Assembly (NCBI RefSeq): GCF_900167075.1
Contig: NZ_FUWH01000006.1
Location: 124,001-188,000, forward strand
DNA: 64,000 bases
Direction: 5' to 3'
Origin: Sediminibacterium ginsengisoli
GTDB taxonomy: Bacteria > Bacteroidota > Bacteroidia > Chitinophagales > Chitinophagaceae
The position numbers and the translations under genes are program-made. This document shows positions 34,328-44,186 of the stretch, one piece after another; the first letter of the stretch is position 1, and the number at the start of each line of letters is the position of its first letter. The notes below the pieces were generated by a model that saw nothing but the letters and a program-made list of their open reading frames with translations, ran no database searches and had not been told where the DNA came from.

Positions 34328-35350
34328 TTAACGCCATTTTTTCACTTCCAGGTCGGCCGGCCGGTAATTGATATACTGCACATACCTCGGTACAGATGCA
34401 GTATTCGGACTGCTCGCATGCGGAAGGGCGTGATGCCAGATGATCAGATCTCCGGCATTGGCGGCAATGGGTTTAACGCCCAATGCATAAAGATCCTCCT
34501 GCCTTGGATTTGCTTCGGGCGGCAGGCTGTTCAGCCAGTTTCCGATGCGGTGCTGAAAGCCGGGAACCAGTGAAAAAGCGCCCTGGTTTTCGGCTGTATC
34601 CGTGAGGTATAATATGCCTTGGGTACAAAAGGGAATAGGTAATTCGAGACTCACATCCCAATGCAGTTTATCGCCCGGGTATTTCCACGATTCCGTTTCG
34701 GGCGGATTGAACCCAACGCGGTCGGTTGAAAGCCAGATATCACGCCTGCCCCAGAGTTGCATAAAAGCTTCGCGAATCCTTGCCGAAGCACGGATCCTGT
34801 TGAGTACAGGATGTTTGAATAACTGGATCATGATGCCGAGCCTGTCGGGATGCTGGCGATACCAGGTAGAAGGATCATGCTCATCCACTCCGATATATTC
34901 GCAGATAAGGATTACGGCTTCACGGCAATCGGCAGGCTCTGCGGCGTTGCGTAAGATAACATAACCATTTTCTTCCCAGAACTGCATATCGGTTTCGCTG
35001 AAAGGATTTGCTGAAATATCTGTATCCGGTGCAGGAGAAACCTTTCCGGATTCCACCAGTTGATTGAACCTTGAAACCGTATCAGTCTGCAGTTGCCTGC
35101 CATTTACCTCCAGTACCCATGCTTCGAATGTTTCGAAAGATGGCACCTGGCCAAACAGTTTGTCCAGGGTAGGCTGCAGCCCCAGGCCAAGGGCACTGAG
35201 CAGCGCCATATCGAGGCTCCATTCACTTTGTGATAATGAAGGGTCGATGTTGCCGTTTCGCTGCGCGATGCATTTACGCCAGTAGCGTTTCAGGTGCATA
35301 ATGCCCAGCGTGCCTGTTTCTGTCGATAATGGTAATTCCAGTGTTGCCAT
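34328..35350 (-). CDS. Phytanoyl-CoA dioxygenase family (PhyH-like) protein
   Basis: The Fe(II)/2-oxoglutarate fold is indicated by the facial-triad motifs: HWDVS (HxD, about residue 228) and the distal His in DLIIWHHALPHASSPN. FWEENGYVILRNAAEP is the usual PhyH opening at about residue 130. An extra N-terminal domain of about 120 residues (ALGLGLQPTLDKLFGQVPS) precedes it. Such enzymes hydroxylate small molecules or peptides; the substrate is unknown. No signal is visible. It lies 18 bases after the GH109-like gene in the operon. Confidence 0.85.
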   Translation of the reverse strand: MATLELPLSTETGTLGIMHLKRYWRKCIAQRNGNIDPSLSQSEWSLDMALLSALGLGLQPTLDKLFGQVPSFETFEAWVLEVNGRQLQTDTVSRFNQLVESGKVSPAPDTDISANPFSETDMQFWEENGYVILRNAAEPADCREAVILICEYIGVDEHDPSTWYRQHPDRLGIMIQLFKHPVLNRIRASARIREAFMQLWGRRDIWLSTDRVGFNPPETESWKYPGDKLHWDVSLELPIPFCTQGILYLTDTAENQGAFSLVPGFQHRIGNWLNSLPPEANPRQEDLYALGVKPIAANAGDLIIWHHALPHASSPNTASVPRYVQYINYRPADLEVKKWR

Positions 35351-35368
35351 ACTGCAAGGTGATATGCT

Positions 35369-36769
<1,401 letters not shown>

Positions 36770-36886
36770 TTAGATAGTGTTCAGGTAATAGATATTAAAA
36801 GGAAAAGGTAGGAATTTTTTAGATGCGGGGATTGGATGTTTTGCGGTTTATTTCAAGAGATCGGACAGTGGTATTGTATTTAAATA

Positions 36887-36919
36887 AAACGGAGCATTGT
36901 AATGAACAACACTCCGTTT
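36887..36919. terminator. Terminator downstream of the S74 fibre gene
   Basis: Stem AAACGGAG / CTCCGTTT with an inner TTGT / ACAA pair in the loop. On the minus strand TTTTATTT follows. It lies between the fibre gene end (36948) and the GH109-like gene start. Confidence 0.65.
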
Positions 36920-36947
36920 ATCTTATTTTTTAGAATTGAAATACCGG

Positions 36948-39900
36948 TTATTTCTTCAGTTCGCTCATGAGTTTGGTGATTATTTCTTCGAGCTCTTTAA
37001 CTTTCTTTTCAAGCTGGTCTATTTTCACCGTGTGTACCTGGGTATAATCTACGCTGAGATAACCGGTTTTATCATTGGTAAAGATAGCATCGGGCATTTT
37101 CTTCTGTACTTCCTGTGCAATATAGCCATACTGGAGTCCTGTACCTTTTTTCGTGTCTTTCCATTTGAAAGAGACCATATCAATTCCGTCTTTACTATTG
37201 CTGCGCGAGATGATGTTTTTGAGTCGTGCATCTGAAGTGAGCGGTACGCCGGAAGCAGTAACGGTTCCATCGAACGAAGCAGAACCATTGGCACCGTTTA
37301 AATGCACGGTAACGGCATCGGCGGTAGTGTTGAAGAGTAAAAGGCTTCCGTCGCCTGTGCCGTTCTGGTAAAATGCCCCCAGCTTTGAAGTTGAACCATT
37401 TTTGTAGGCGATGTATGCATAGTCGTCATTACCACCCGCTTTTGAAAAAACTGTATTGGAAAAACTGGCACCTGTTCCCCAGAGGCCGCCGGTAATTGTT
37501 CCGCCTGTGAGTGGGAGATAGGCCGCGTTATCGGTACTGCCGTCTGCTTTTAAGAACTGTGCAGATGTGCCTCCGGATTTGATAAAGGAGTTGGCCGTGA
37601 CAGTACTGTTAAAAGATGTATTGCCTGATCCTGGTGCGATTCTTATAACAGGAGGATTGGATGAAGAGGAAATATCATATCCCAATACCCAATCATTCCC
37701 GTAAGCCGATGATGAAGAGCCATTACCCCAATACCAGGATCCCCCGTAAGCGGCAGAAGTATAATAAGCTCCGGCTGTAGGTGTAAGCTCCTGATTGGAT
37801 ACCTGAATCGATACTTTATCATTACTGGCTTTTGAAACGGCCAGATAAGGATTAAAATAATTTACAGGAGGCTCCCATCCGAATACCCCTGTTCCGGTCC
37901 ATTTATTATTGCCGTATGCATCTATCGTGTACTTGAATTCTGTGGAGTTTCCAAATGCAAACCCCCGATCATTTCTGAAATAAGCCTGGTATGCCGTTGT
38001 GCCACTTACAGGTGATGAGCCAGTTGACGAAGCTATACCCTGGTAGTAATCCGTTCCGGTAGACCCAATGTGAATTACACGCTTTTCAGATGTGGTAGCG
38101 CCTGTCATGTCCAGGGCTGCCGTACTTCCTGTTAATGTATTTGCAATACTTCCGGACATTGTACCGCCGGATAGTGGGAGATAGGAGCCGGTTGAAGTAA
38201 AAGCCATTGAGCCGAGGTCAAGGAATGATTGCAATGTTTCTTTACCAATTATTTCATATCGTTGTGAGATATTGTTTTTTACAAGTACGCTAAAGCCGCC
38301 TGTGGTGTAAGGAGTGGCTGCATTATGTATAGGAGCGTAACTCCAGTATCGGCCTGAAGTGTCAAAAGTAGCGAGTAATGTTCCATTTGTCGAAATATTA
38401 AGATTGTGCTTGCCATGAACAAAAATATTTGCAGCATAAGCTCCCAACCCAAAATTGTCTCCCGCGGCATTGTCTTTTCCAATCGAAAAACCATCTGTGC
38501 CGTTAAGAAGATGAATTAATGCGGTACTTGTAGACGTTGATGGGGCAACTAATACGCCTGTTCCTGTAGTGATTATATTACTAGAGAATGTTTTCTGTCC
38601 GCCAATAGTCTGGTTGCCTGTCGTATAAACGCCGTTGGTGACCGTACCCGCGTTTCCGCCGATGTTGAGTGCAGATGCAATTCCTGTAAGACCTGTTCCT
38701 GCCCCTGAAAATGATGCTGCCGTGATCGCATTCGCGAACGCTGTATTGCCGGCTACGTCAATTGTTATCGCGGCAGTTCCGTCGGAAGGTGTTGAGTTAG
38801 GTCCGATTTTGAATTTGTCATTATCGGAATTGTCGATCCCTGCACTCCATGCCTGCTGACCGCTTACAACAAGAGATACATACGGATCTCCGGCTGATGC
38901 TCCGTTTACTATTGCCTGCAGGGATGCATTAGCCGCCCAATACGTACTATGTGTATTTTTTACGGACGCAATCACTTCACCGTAAGCAGCTATATTATCT
39001 GTAAGCAGGTATACGTTACCCGGACCAATAGCGCCAGCGGCATAGAAAGCAACATCCTGGTCATTGGCTATGCCGGTTGATGCAATGCCAACAGTATTCC
39101 GGACTTTATTAACATGCAAGCCATAAGAGGGGGTTGAAGTATTGATACCTGCAATCCCATTCACTTCATCGATATATAGCGTGTTTGCAATGTTGATCTT
39201 TCCTTTTGTTGTGTGAGATGTGGAGCCCAAAAACAGGTTTTCACCTGTATTGCTTCCGCCATATAATGCTGCAGCAATTGCATCTGTGAATTTCCCTGTG
39301 CCGTTTACATCAAGTTTGGTAGTAGGAGATTTATCGATACCCACATTTCCTCCCATGCCGATACGCATTGGAAGATTATTGTTGGTATACAGATAGCCGG
39401 TACCTCCGGTCATCACAGAGATCATCCTGTTGTTGCTGCCTGTCCAACTTGGGAATGAATAACTATCCAGCCAGGATAAAGCTCCATCATTAATGGAAGT
39501 CAGCTTGTTAATTGTTGTTACTGTTCCGTCATTCAATGAACCAAAGCTGCCAATGGTAACCGGGTCACCATATCTTTGTATGTATAATGTTTTGCCAGGT
39601 GGTAGCAAGAGGTCGCCTAGTTCATATTGCGAATAGTAATTCAGTGATAATTTATCAGGCCTTGCACTAAGATCAGCGTTTCCATAAACCTGTAATCCGC
39701 CAACATACGCTTGTTTTGTATAGACAGTATCGACAAATCCTTTTGTGCCGGTTCCCAAACGAAATCCTTTACCGCCTGACTGGGTTGTGCTCGTGTCATT
39801 ATGGATAAAACCTGCATCGCCGGTTGTTGCATAATCCACGCCTGAAATTGCTGCAACAAGTTCGCCAGTACTGTTGGCTTTGATCAGCGAGGATGTTATG

Positions 39901-40532
39901 TTCTTTTGCGAAATTCCACCTTCTACCTGCAGTTTACTGCCATTATCTGCCGTTGTGCCGATGCCTACGTTACCGGAAGAAAGGAAGCTTACTTTCTCAG
40001 CGCCGGAATTATAAAAATACAGGCTGCCGTTATTATTGTAGGTTACCCAGCTGTTGCCGGTTCCGCTCCTGGAAGTATAAGTAACCCCGCCTGTAACGCC
40101 CCGGACATTTATGCCGTTCAGTCCTGCAACATCCAGCGCATAATTGCCCGGGGTGGCGGTACCGATTCCAACATAATTTCCATCATCGTATATGTTACTG
40201 TTGCGAAGCTGATTGGTGCCGGTAAATTTGGCTACATAATTATTCGTGCCGGATATATCTGCAGATTTGATCAGTAATGTATCTGCGCCGATCAGGAAAC
40301 TGCTGTCGTTCAGCTTAATCACTGCTTTTTTAAACTGCGTCCGCCCGTTACCGGTATTGAACAGGAAACCGCTTACATTTCTTGTGCTGTTCTCCAGTAT
40401 CAGTTCCGCATTACAGGAGTCATTGTAAATACGGACACTGTCTGCCTTGATTTTATGCGTGAACTGTGCATGGACAAAGAAAGGGAATACTGCTGCAGAG
40501 AGCAGAAGAAATAATCTTTTGCGTAATGCCAT
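36948..40532 (-). CDS. Large secreted fibre-like protein with C-terminal Peptidase_S74 chaperone domain
   Basis: A signal peptide (1-22, ending FVHA) is followed by a module of about 60 residues starting QFTHKIKADSVRIYNDSC, nearly identical in the next gene. The middle 900 residues are Gly/Ser/Thr/Asn-rich beta repeats with NVGIGT-like and LPLSGGTMSGS / LPLTGGTITGG phrases, typical of trimeric phage-type fibres. The end holds SDARLKNII (Ser at about residue 1103), YIAQEVQKKMPDAI and a closing coiled coil. This is the self-cleaving intramolecular chaperone domain (Peptidase_S74) that trimerises tail spikes. No phage structural genes are nearby, so it is probably a surface fibre or adhesin of the cell. 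A terminator lies downstream. Confidence 0.85.
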   Translation of the reverse strand: MALRKRLFLLLSAAVFPFFVHAQFTHKIKADSVRIYNDSCNAELILENSTRNVSGFLFNTGNGRTQFKKAVIKLNDSSFLIGADTLLIKSADISGTNNYVAKFTGTNQLRNSNIYDDGNYVGIGTATPGNYALDVAGLNGINVRGVTGGVTYTSRSGTGNSWVTYNNNGSLYFYNSGAEKVSFLSSGNVGIGTTADNGSKLQVEGGISQKNITSSLIKANSTGELVAAISGVDYATTGDAGFIHNDTSTTQSGGKGFRLGTGTKGFVDTVYTKQAYVGGLQVYGNADLSARPDKLSLNYYSQYELGDLLLPPGKTLYIQRYGDPVTIGSFGSLNDGTVTTINKLTSINDGALSWLDSYSFPSWTGSNNRMISVMTGGTGYLYTNNNLPMRIGMGGNVGIDKSPTTKLDVNGTGKFTDAIAAALYGGSNTGENLFLGSTSHTTKGKINIANTLYIDEVNGIAGINTSTPSYGLHVNKVRNTVGIASTGIANDQDVAFYAAGAIGPGNVYLLTDNIAAYGEVIASVKNTHSTYWAANASLQAIVNGASAGDPYVSLVVSGQQAWSAGIDNSDNDKFKIGPNSTPSDGTAAITIDVAGNTAFANAITAASFSGAGTGLTGIASALNIGGNAGTVTNGVYTTGNQTIGGQKTFSSNIITTGTGVLVAPSTSTSTALIHLLNGTDGFSIGKDNAAGDNFGLGAYAANIFVHGKHNLNISTNGTLLATFDTSGRYWSYAPIHNAATPYTTGGFSVLVKNNISQRYEIIGKETLQSFLDLGSMAFTSTGSYLPLSGGTMSGSIANTLTGSTAALDMTGATTSEKRVIHIGSTGTDYYQGIASSTGSSPVSGTTAYQAYFRNDRGFAFGNSTEFKYTIDAYGNNKWTGTGVFGWEPPVNYFNPYLAVSKASNDKVSIQVSNQELTPTAGAYYTSAAYGGSWYWGNGSSSSAYGNDWVLGYDISSSSNPPVIRIAPGSGNTSFNSTVTANSFIKSGGTSAQFLKADGSTDNAAYLPLTGGTITGGLWGTGASFSNTVFSKAGGNDDYAYIAYKNGSTSKLGAFYQNGTGDGSLLLFNTTADAVTVHLNGANGSASFDGTVTASGVPLTSDARLKNIISRSNSKDGIDMVSFKWKDTKKGTGLQYGYIAQEVQKKMPDAIFTNDKTGYLSVDYTQVHTVKIDQLEKKVKELEEIITKLMSELKK
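40254..40466 (-). repeat. Shared 5' module, copy 1
   Basis: This part of the S74 fibre gene is closely similar to 43410-43600 in the neighbouring fibre gene. The DNA differs at many third positions while the protein (about 60 residues) has only about four conservative changes. The similarity ends sharply after the module. Confidence 0.8.
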
Positions 40533-40746
40533 AAAACGTTAGTCTGGTATGGCGGAAAGATACCAAAATCTTCACTTACACAGTGTCTGAAAAATTAAAA
40601 TTAAACATCTGGCAATGTGTATCATTTCGAGTTGTTCACAGTTAGTGACTAGGAGGGTAATCCCAATATCCGGGCCATACTCGCAGCTCTAAGTCTGTAC
40701 AATTGTTTTTAATTAATAGTACAGAGTATTAATCATGATATTGGCT

Positions 40747-43665
40747 CTAATTGAACGTCAATGTTCCTTGTGATGCTGTTATTGTCCATTTATTGGTCGC
40801 TGTTTTGAACAATGTTAACGTGCAATTAGCATCTGTAGCTTGTATATACCCGCTTGTGCCAGCGGTTGTAGCAACCCCGCCTGCCCCAACAATATAATCA
40901 TTGGCATTTTGCGCAAGCTTCCATCCGCCAGACCCTTCCCCTATAATCTGTACCTGGCTGCCCATTGGAGCATTGGCATCTAACGGAATTGTAAATGTTG
41001 TTAAAGATGTATTATGTGGTATATAAATAATGTTGGCCAGCATTTGTTGTGTGGTTCCTGACACTTCAACGACCTTCGCTTGCGGAACATATCCTGAAGG
41101 AACTGTGTTTGTTAATTCACCGTTTGTGTTTGAGTACACCGGGCCACCGGTCATTAAAGTAGTAGAAATCATTCTGCCACCTCGTATTGTGTCAGTAGCC
41201 AGCACTTTTCTTACCCTGCGGGGAGCATTTGCATCTACTTTATATGATGAGCCTATATCATAATAGCCATCAAGGCCGGCAGGGAATAAACCGGTACTGT
41301 CAATGATCCACCTGGAATTACTACCCGCATTGGTGGCAGTAATAAAGCTAATAGTGCGGCTTAATATACCTGGAGCAAACCCTCCGATATCTATACCGGT
41401 CGAATTACTGAAACTTGAATTGGAGGAAATTAATTTTACATTCCCCCCCGTTGTGTCATATAGGGTTAACCCATTTGCAGATGTAATTGTGCCCGAGGTT
41501 GTAAATATCAATTTATTGCCCGTTAACTTAAGATGCGTTCCGCTTACTACAGGCGACAGGTAATTATTCGTTTTGACCCAATCGCTTGCGGGGCCGGCTG
41601 TACCCGCTCTTTGGTACCCGCTTAACATCGCGGCTGTATCCGTATATTTTACTCTTAACTCAACATCTGCACTATCTGCGAAAGCATAATTACCTCCCGG
41701 CCTTTTTTGTACGAACCAGTTAGAGGTATTATCTGTATCCGGCTGCCTGAACTGAATACGGCTATACCTGAAAGCATTAACACCTCCACTGTTGCTGTAT
41801 CGCCTCTCTATCCCAGATGGTGCTATTACCAGAGTATCTGTTCCAAAAATTGCCCTATGCGCGAATCCGCTTGAAAATCCTCTGTTGTCTACTTTAAAAG
41901 ACGGAGTTGTTCCGATTGATTTGATTGTGAATGTATCAGATAATACTATTTTCCTCGATGCTGTTGCTGGAATTATATACCCTGAACTGTCGGTAAATAA
42001 TGACGAAATATTTCCGGACCTCGCATATCCGGAAAGCATGGAAGATGTGTCCGTGTATTTTACTCTCAACTCCACATCTGCACTGTCTGCCAATGTATGT
42101 GCTTTGCCCTGAACAACAATTCCAACGTTGGTAGCCGGCTCCCGGAAATAAAAATTGGAAAAAACACCACTCGGGAACTTTCTGTATAAACCAACAGGTC
42201 TAAGTATAGTAGACCCGGCATTGGAATTTCTTGCATTAACTGCTGTTACATAGATAGAGTCCATATACCCCCTGCTGCCAAGTCCGAACTTGAAGCCGCC
42301 TACCTGATAGTTTGTTGTGTCATTACGGATGAAATTAGGGTTAGCGAGTGATGCACCCAGAGATGTATCTCTATATTTTACCCTCAATTCTACATCCGCA
42401 CTATCTGCTATAGTATGTGTTTTGCCCTGAATGCGTACGTTCGCTGCAGATGTGGGTTTCGCAAACCCCAAGGTTGTAAATTCTCCCGTTTCAAAAGTTC
42501 TTAGCAGCCCGGCAGTTCTGAGTGCCGTATATCCATTTCCTGAAATATTTCGTGCCTGAACATAACTTGTAAAAAAAGAGTCAATAATACCTCTACTGCC
42601 AATCCCGAACTTAAATCCGCCCGCCTGGTAATTTGTAGTATCATTTCTTACAAAAGACGGAGTTGTTAAAGAGGAGGATAATGTTGTGTCTGTTTTTTGG
42701 AGCGTGTATTCGTTTAGTGCAACAGTTCCAGAGAAATCTGGCCACCTAATAAATCGGTTGTCCGATATGCTATTTGGCGCAATATTCAAGGTGTAGGCGT
42801 TGCCATAAGATATATAGGAGATGCTGTCGCTATTAAGAGTCATAAAAAAATTTGAACTAAGCCCGCTGTTAATGGCAATGTCGTATGGGCTTAAATATAT
42901 ACCGGATCCGTCATTACTATTTGTGGCATTAATCAATCCGGCATTAAGGGTTGTATTGTAGCCGGCGCCATTGTCAATACTCTGGGTTGCCGTCCATATA
43001 TTTGCTTTTGCTAAATTTAAACCTAATGTATACGGCCCGCTTCCGCTTCTGATAAGTGAAGTATTGGTTGCATTATTTACGCGGTCTTTTAACATCACTG
43101 CAGTGTCTGTATATTTCACTCTTAATTCTACATCTGCACTATCCGCCAATGTATAATTCGCCCCCTTATTCTGGATAAAAGTCTGGTAAATTCCTGATGA
43201 TGCAGAACGCCATACGAGCGCTCTTGCAGCACCACCAGGGAAGAATCTTACGATTGATGCTGGTTGCAACCTTACAGAGTCTCCGGTGCTGGTATAGGCA
43301 CTGAAGGCGAGGCCACGCGTATAATTTGTACCCAGATCAACATTTTTGATCGCACCTGTATAAGGAACATATAGGCTATTCAGTAATCCGGTGTCCGTAT
43401 ATTTTACGATCAGTGTATCACTTCCGATAATAAAACTGCTGTCGTTCAGCTTAACCACAGCTTTTTTAAACTGTGTACGCCCGTTGCCCGTGTTGAACAG
43501 GAAACCGCTTACATTTCTTGTGCTGTTCTCCAATATCAGTTCTGCATTGCAGGAGTCGTTGTAGATCCGTACACTGTCGGCCTTGATCTTATGTGTGAAC
43601 TGGGCATAGGAAAATGCCGGCAGCAACAAAAGGAGCAGAAGGGTCTGTACAAAATACTTTCTCAT
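40747..43665 (-). CDS. Secreted repeat protein with fibre-type N-terminal module
   Basis: A signal peptide (1-21, ending FSYA) precedes the same module as in the S74 fibre protein (QFTHKIKADSVRIYNDSC). The body has repeated units containing ADSADVELRVKYTDT (four copies) and RNDTTNYQ-GGFKFG-GSRG (two copies, period 107 residues). Strand-rich Ser/Thr/Asn sequence separates them. The last 120 residues (SGTTQQMLANIIYIPHNTSL onwards) look like a beta-sandwich tail protein domain; there is no S74 domain. The protein is probably a surface fibre or adhesin. It lies upstream of the S74 gene on the same strand, 214 bases apart. Confidence 0.75.
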   Translation of the reverse strand: MRKYFVQTLLLLLLLPAFSYAQFTHKIKADSVRIYNDSCNAELILENSTRNVSGFLFNTGNGRTQFKKAVVKLNDSSFIIGSDTLIVKYTDTGLLNSLYVPYTGAIKNVDLGTNYTRGLAFSAYTSTGDSVRLQPASIVRFFPGGAARALVWRSASSGIYQTFIQNKGANYTLADSADVELRVKYTDTAVMLKDRVNNATNTSLIRSGSGPYTLGLNLAKANIWTATQSIDNGAGYNTTLNAGLINATNSNDGSGIYLSPYDIAINSGLSSNFFMTLNSDSISYISYGNAYTLNIAPNSISDNRFIRWPDFSGTVALNEYTLQKTDTTLSSSLTTPSFVRNDTTNYQAGGFKFGIGSRGIIDSFFTSYVQARNISGNGYTALRTAGLLRTFETGEFTTLGFAKPTSAANVRIQGKTHTIADSADVELRVKYRDTSLGASLANPNFIRNDTTNYQVGGFKFGLGSRGYMDSIYVTAVNARNSNAGSTILRPVGLYRKFPSGVFSNFYFREPATNVGIVVQGKAHTLADSADVELRVKYTDTSSMLSGYARSGNISSLFTDSSGYIIPATASRKIVLSDTFTIKSIGTTPSFKVDNRGFSSGFAHRAIFGTDTLVIAPSGIERRYSNSGGVNAFRYSRIQFRQPDTDNTSNWFVQKRPGGNYAFADSADVELRVKYTDTAAMLSGYQRAGTAGPASDWVKTNNYLSPVVSGTHLKLTGNKLIFTTSGTITSANGLTLYDTTGGNVKLISSNSSFSNSTGIDIGGFAPGILSRTISFITATNAGSNSRWIIDSTGLFPAGLDGYYDIGSSYKVDANAPRRVRKVLATDTIRGGRMISTTLMTGGPVYSNTNGELTNTVPSGYVPQAKVVEVSGTTQQMLANIIYIPHNTSLTTFTIPLDANAPMGSQVQIIGEGSGGWKLAQNANDYIVGAGGVATTAGTSGYIQATDANCTLTLFKTATNKWTITASQGTLTFN
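42040..42665 (-). repeat. Two tandem units of 321 bases in the second fibre gene
   Basis: Each unit encodes about 107 residues, from RNDTTNYQ through GGFKFG and GSRG to ADSADVELRVKY. The distance between equal points is 321 bases (for example 42641 and 42320). Further partial copies of the ADSADVELRVKY part lie on both sides. Confidence 0.75.
43410..43600 (-). repeat. Shared 5' module, copy 2
   Basis: The counterpart of 40254-40466, at the 5' end of the second fibre gene. Most differences are synonymous. Confidence 0.8.
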
Positions 43666-43718
43666 AGCGGGTAATGAGCGGTTAAGGAAAATGAGTTTAA
43701 TCGGACAGGAGTTGTTTA

Positions 43719-44087
43719 TTATTTATTGGGCTGTTCAGTCACTTTCACATCATACACATCTTCCGGTCTGATCAATTCCCATTTCAACGTATAAGCGAGA
43801 TTCCCCACCGTTCCGGCTACCTGGCCGTTTGATAATTTGTAAGATTTGGTCACTATATAGCCATCTGTCCAACTCAGAAAACGATCTGTGTCGCCCTTTG
43901 CAAACAGGACAATTTTTGCTTTTGCTGTATCGCTGCTTAAGTGAAGTTTAAGATCAACAGTGTTAGCAATGGTATCCTTTGCAGGAACTTTACCTGCAGA
44001 CTTGTTGGAGAATTGTGCAAATACACATGCAGGCAATACGCATAATGCGATGGCAGTTAGTTTTTTCATCAAAGAGATTTTTTTCAA
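43719..44087 (-). CDS. Small secreted protein of unknown function
   Basis: A signal peptide (MKKLTAIALCVLPACVFAQ) is followed by about 95 residues that are beta-rich and polar: VDLKLHLSSDTAKAKIVLF, DRFLSWTDGYIVTKSYKL and YTLKWELIRPEDVYDVKV. It looks like a single small beta domain exported to the periplasm or surface. It is the first gene of the minus-strand group and lies 53 bases upstream of the repeat-protein gene, so co-transcription is likely. The start may be Met1 (MKKISL) or Met7 (MKKLTA); the latter gives a better signal peptide. Confidence 0.65.
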   Translation of the reverse strand: MKKISLMKKLTAIALCVLPACVFAQFSNKSAGKVPAKDTIANTVDLKLHLSSDTAKAKIVLFAKGDTDRFLSWTDGYIVTKSYKLSNGQVAGTVGNLAYTLKWELIRPEDVYDVKVTEQPNK

Positions 44088-44186
44088 AAAGTAAAAACAG
44101 TGTGAATAAACTATTTTTTTTTATGATATAAAATATTTTTTTTAGAAATGTTTTCTTTTATCTTGACGGCCTAAACATTCGGGTTC
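44088..44186. promoter_or_regulatory. AT-rich divergent intergenic region
   Basis: This 99-base gap separates the minus-strand fibre group from the plus-strand toxin operon. It is very AT-rich with runs of 7-9 T. TATCTTGA (44158-44165) is near TAnnTTTG on the plus strand, but no TTG lies at the right distance. It must hold at least one promoter; I cannot place it firmly. Confidence 0.35.

Noticed and set aside
36948..43665. Prophage or tail-fibre module of a phage
   Set aside because: Despite the S74 domain, no capsid, terminase, portal, integrase or lysis gene is near, and both proteins have bacterial signal peptides.
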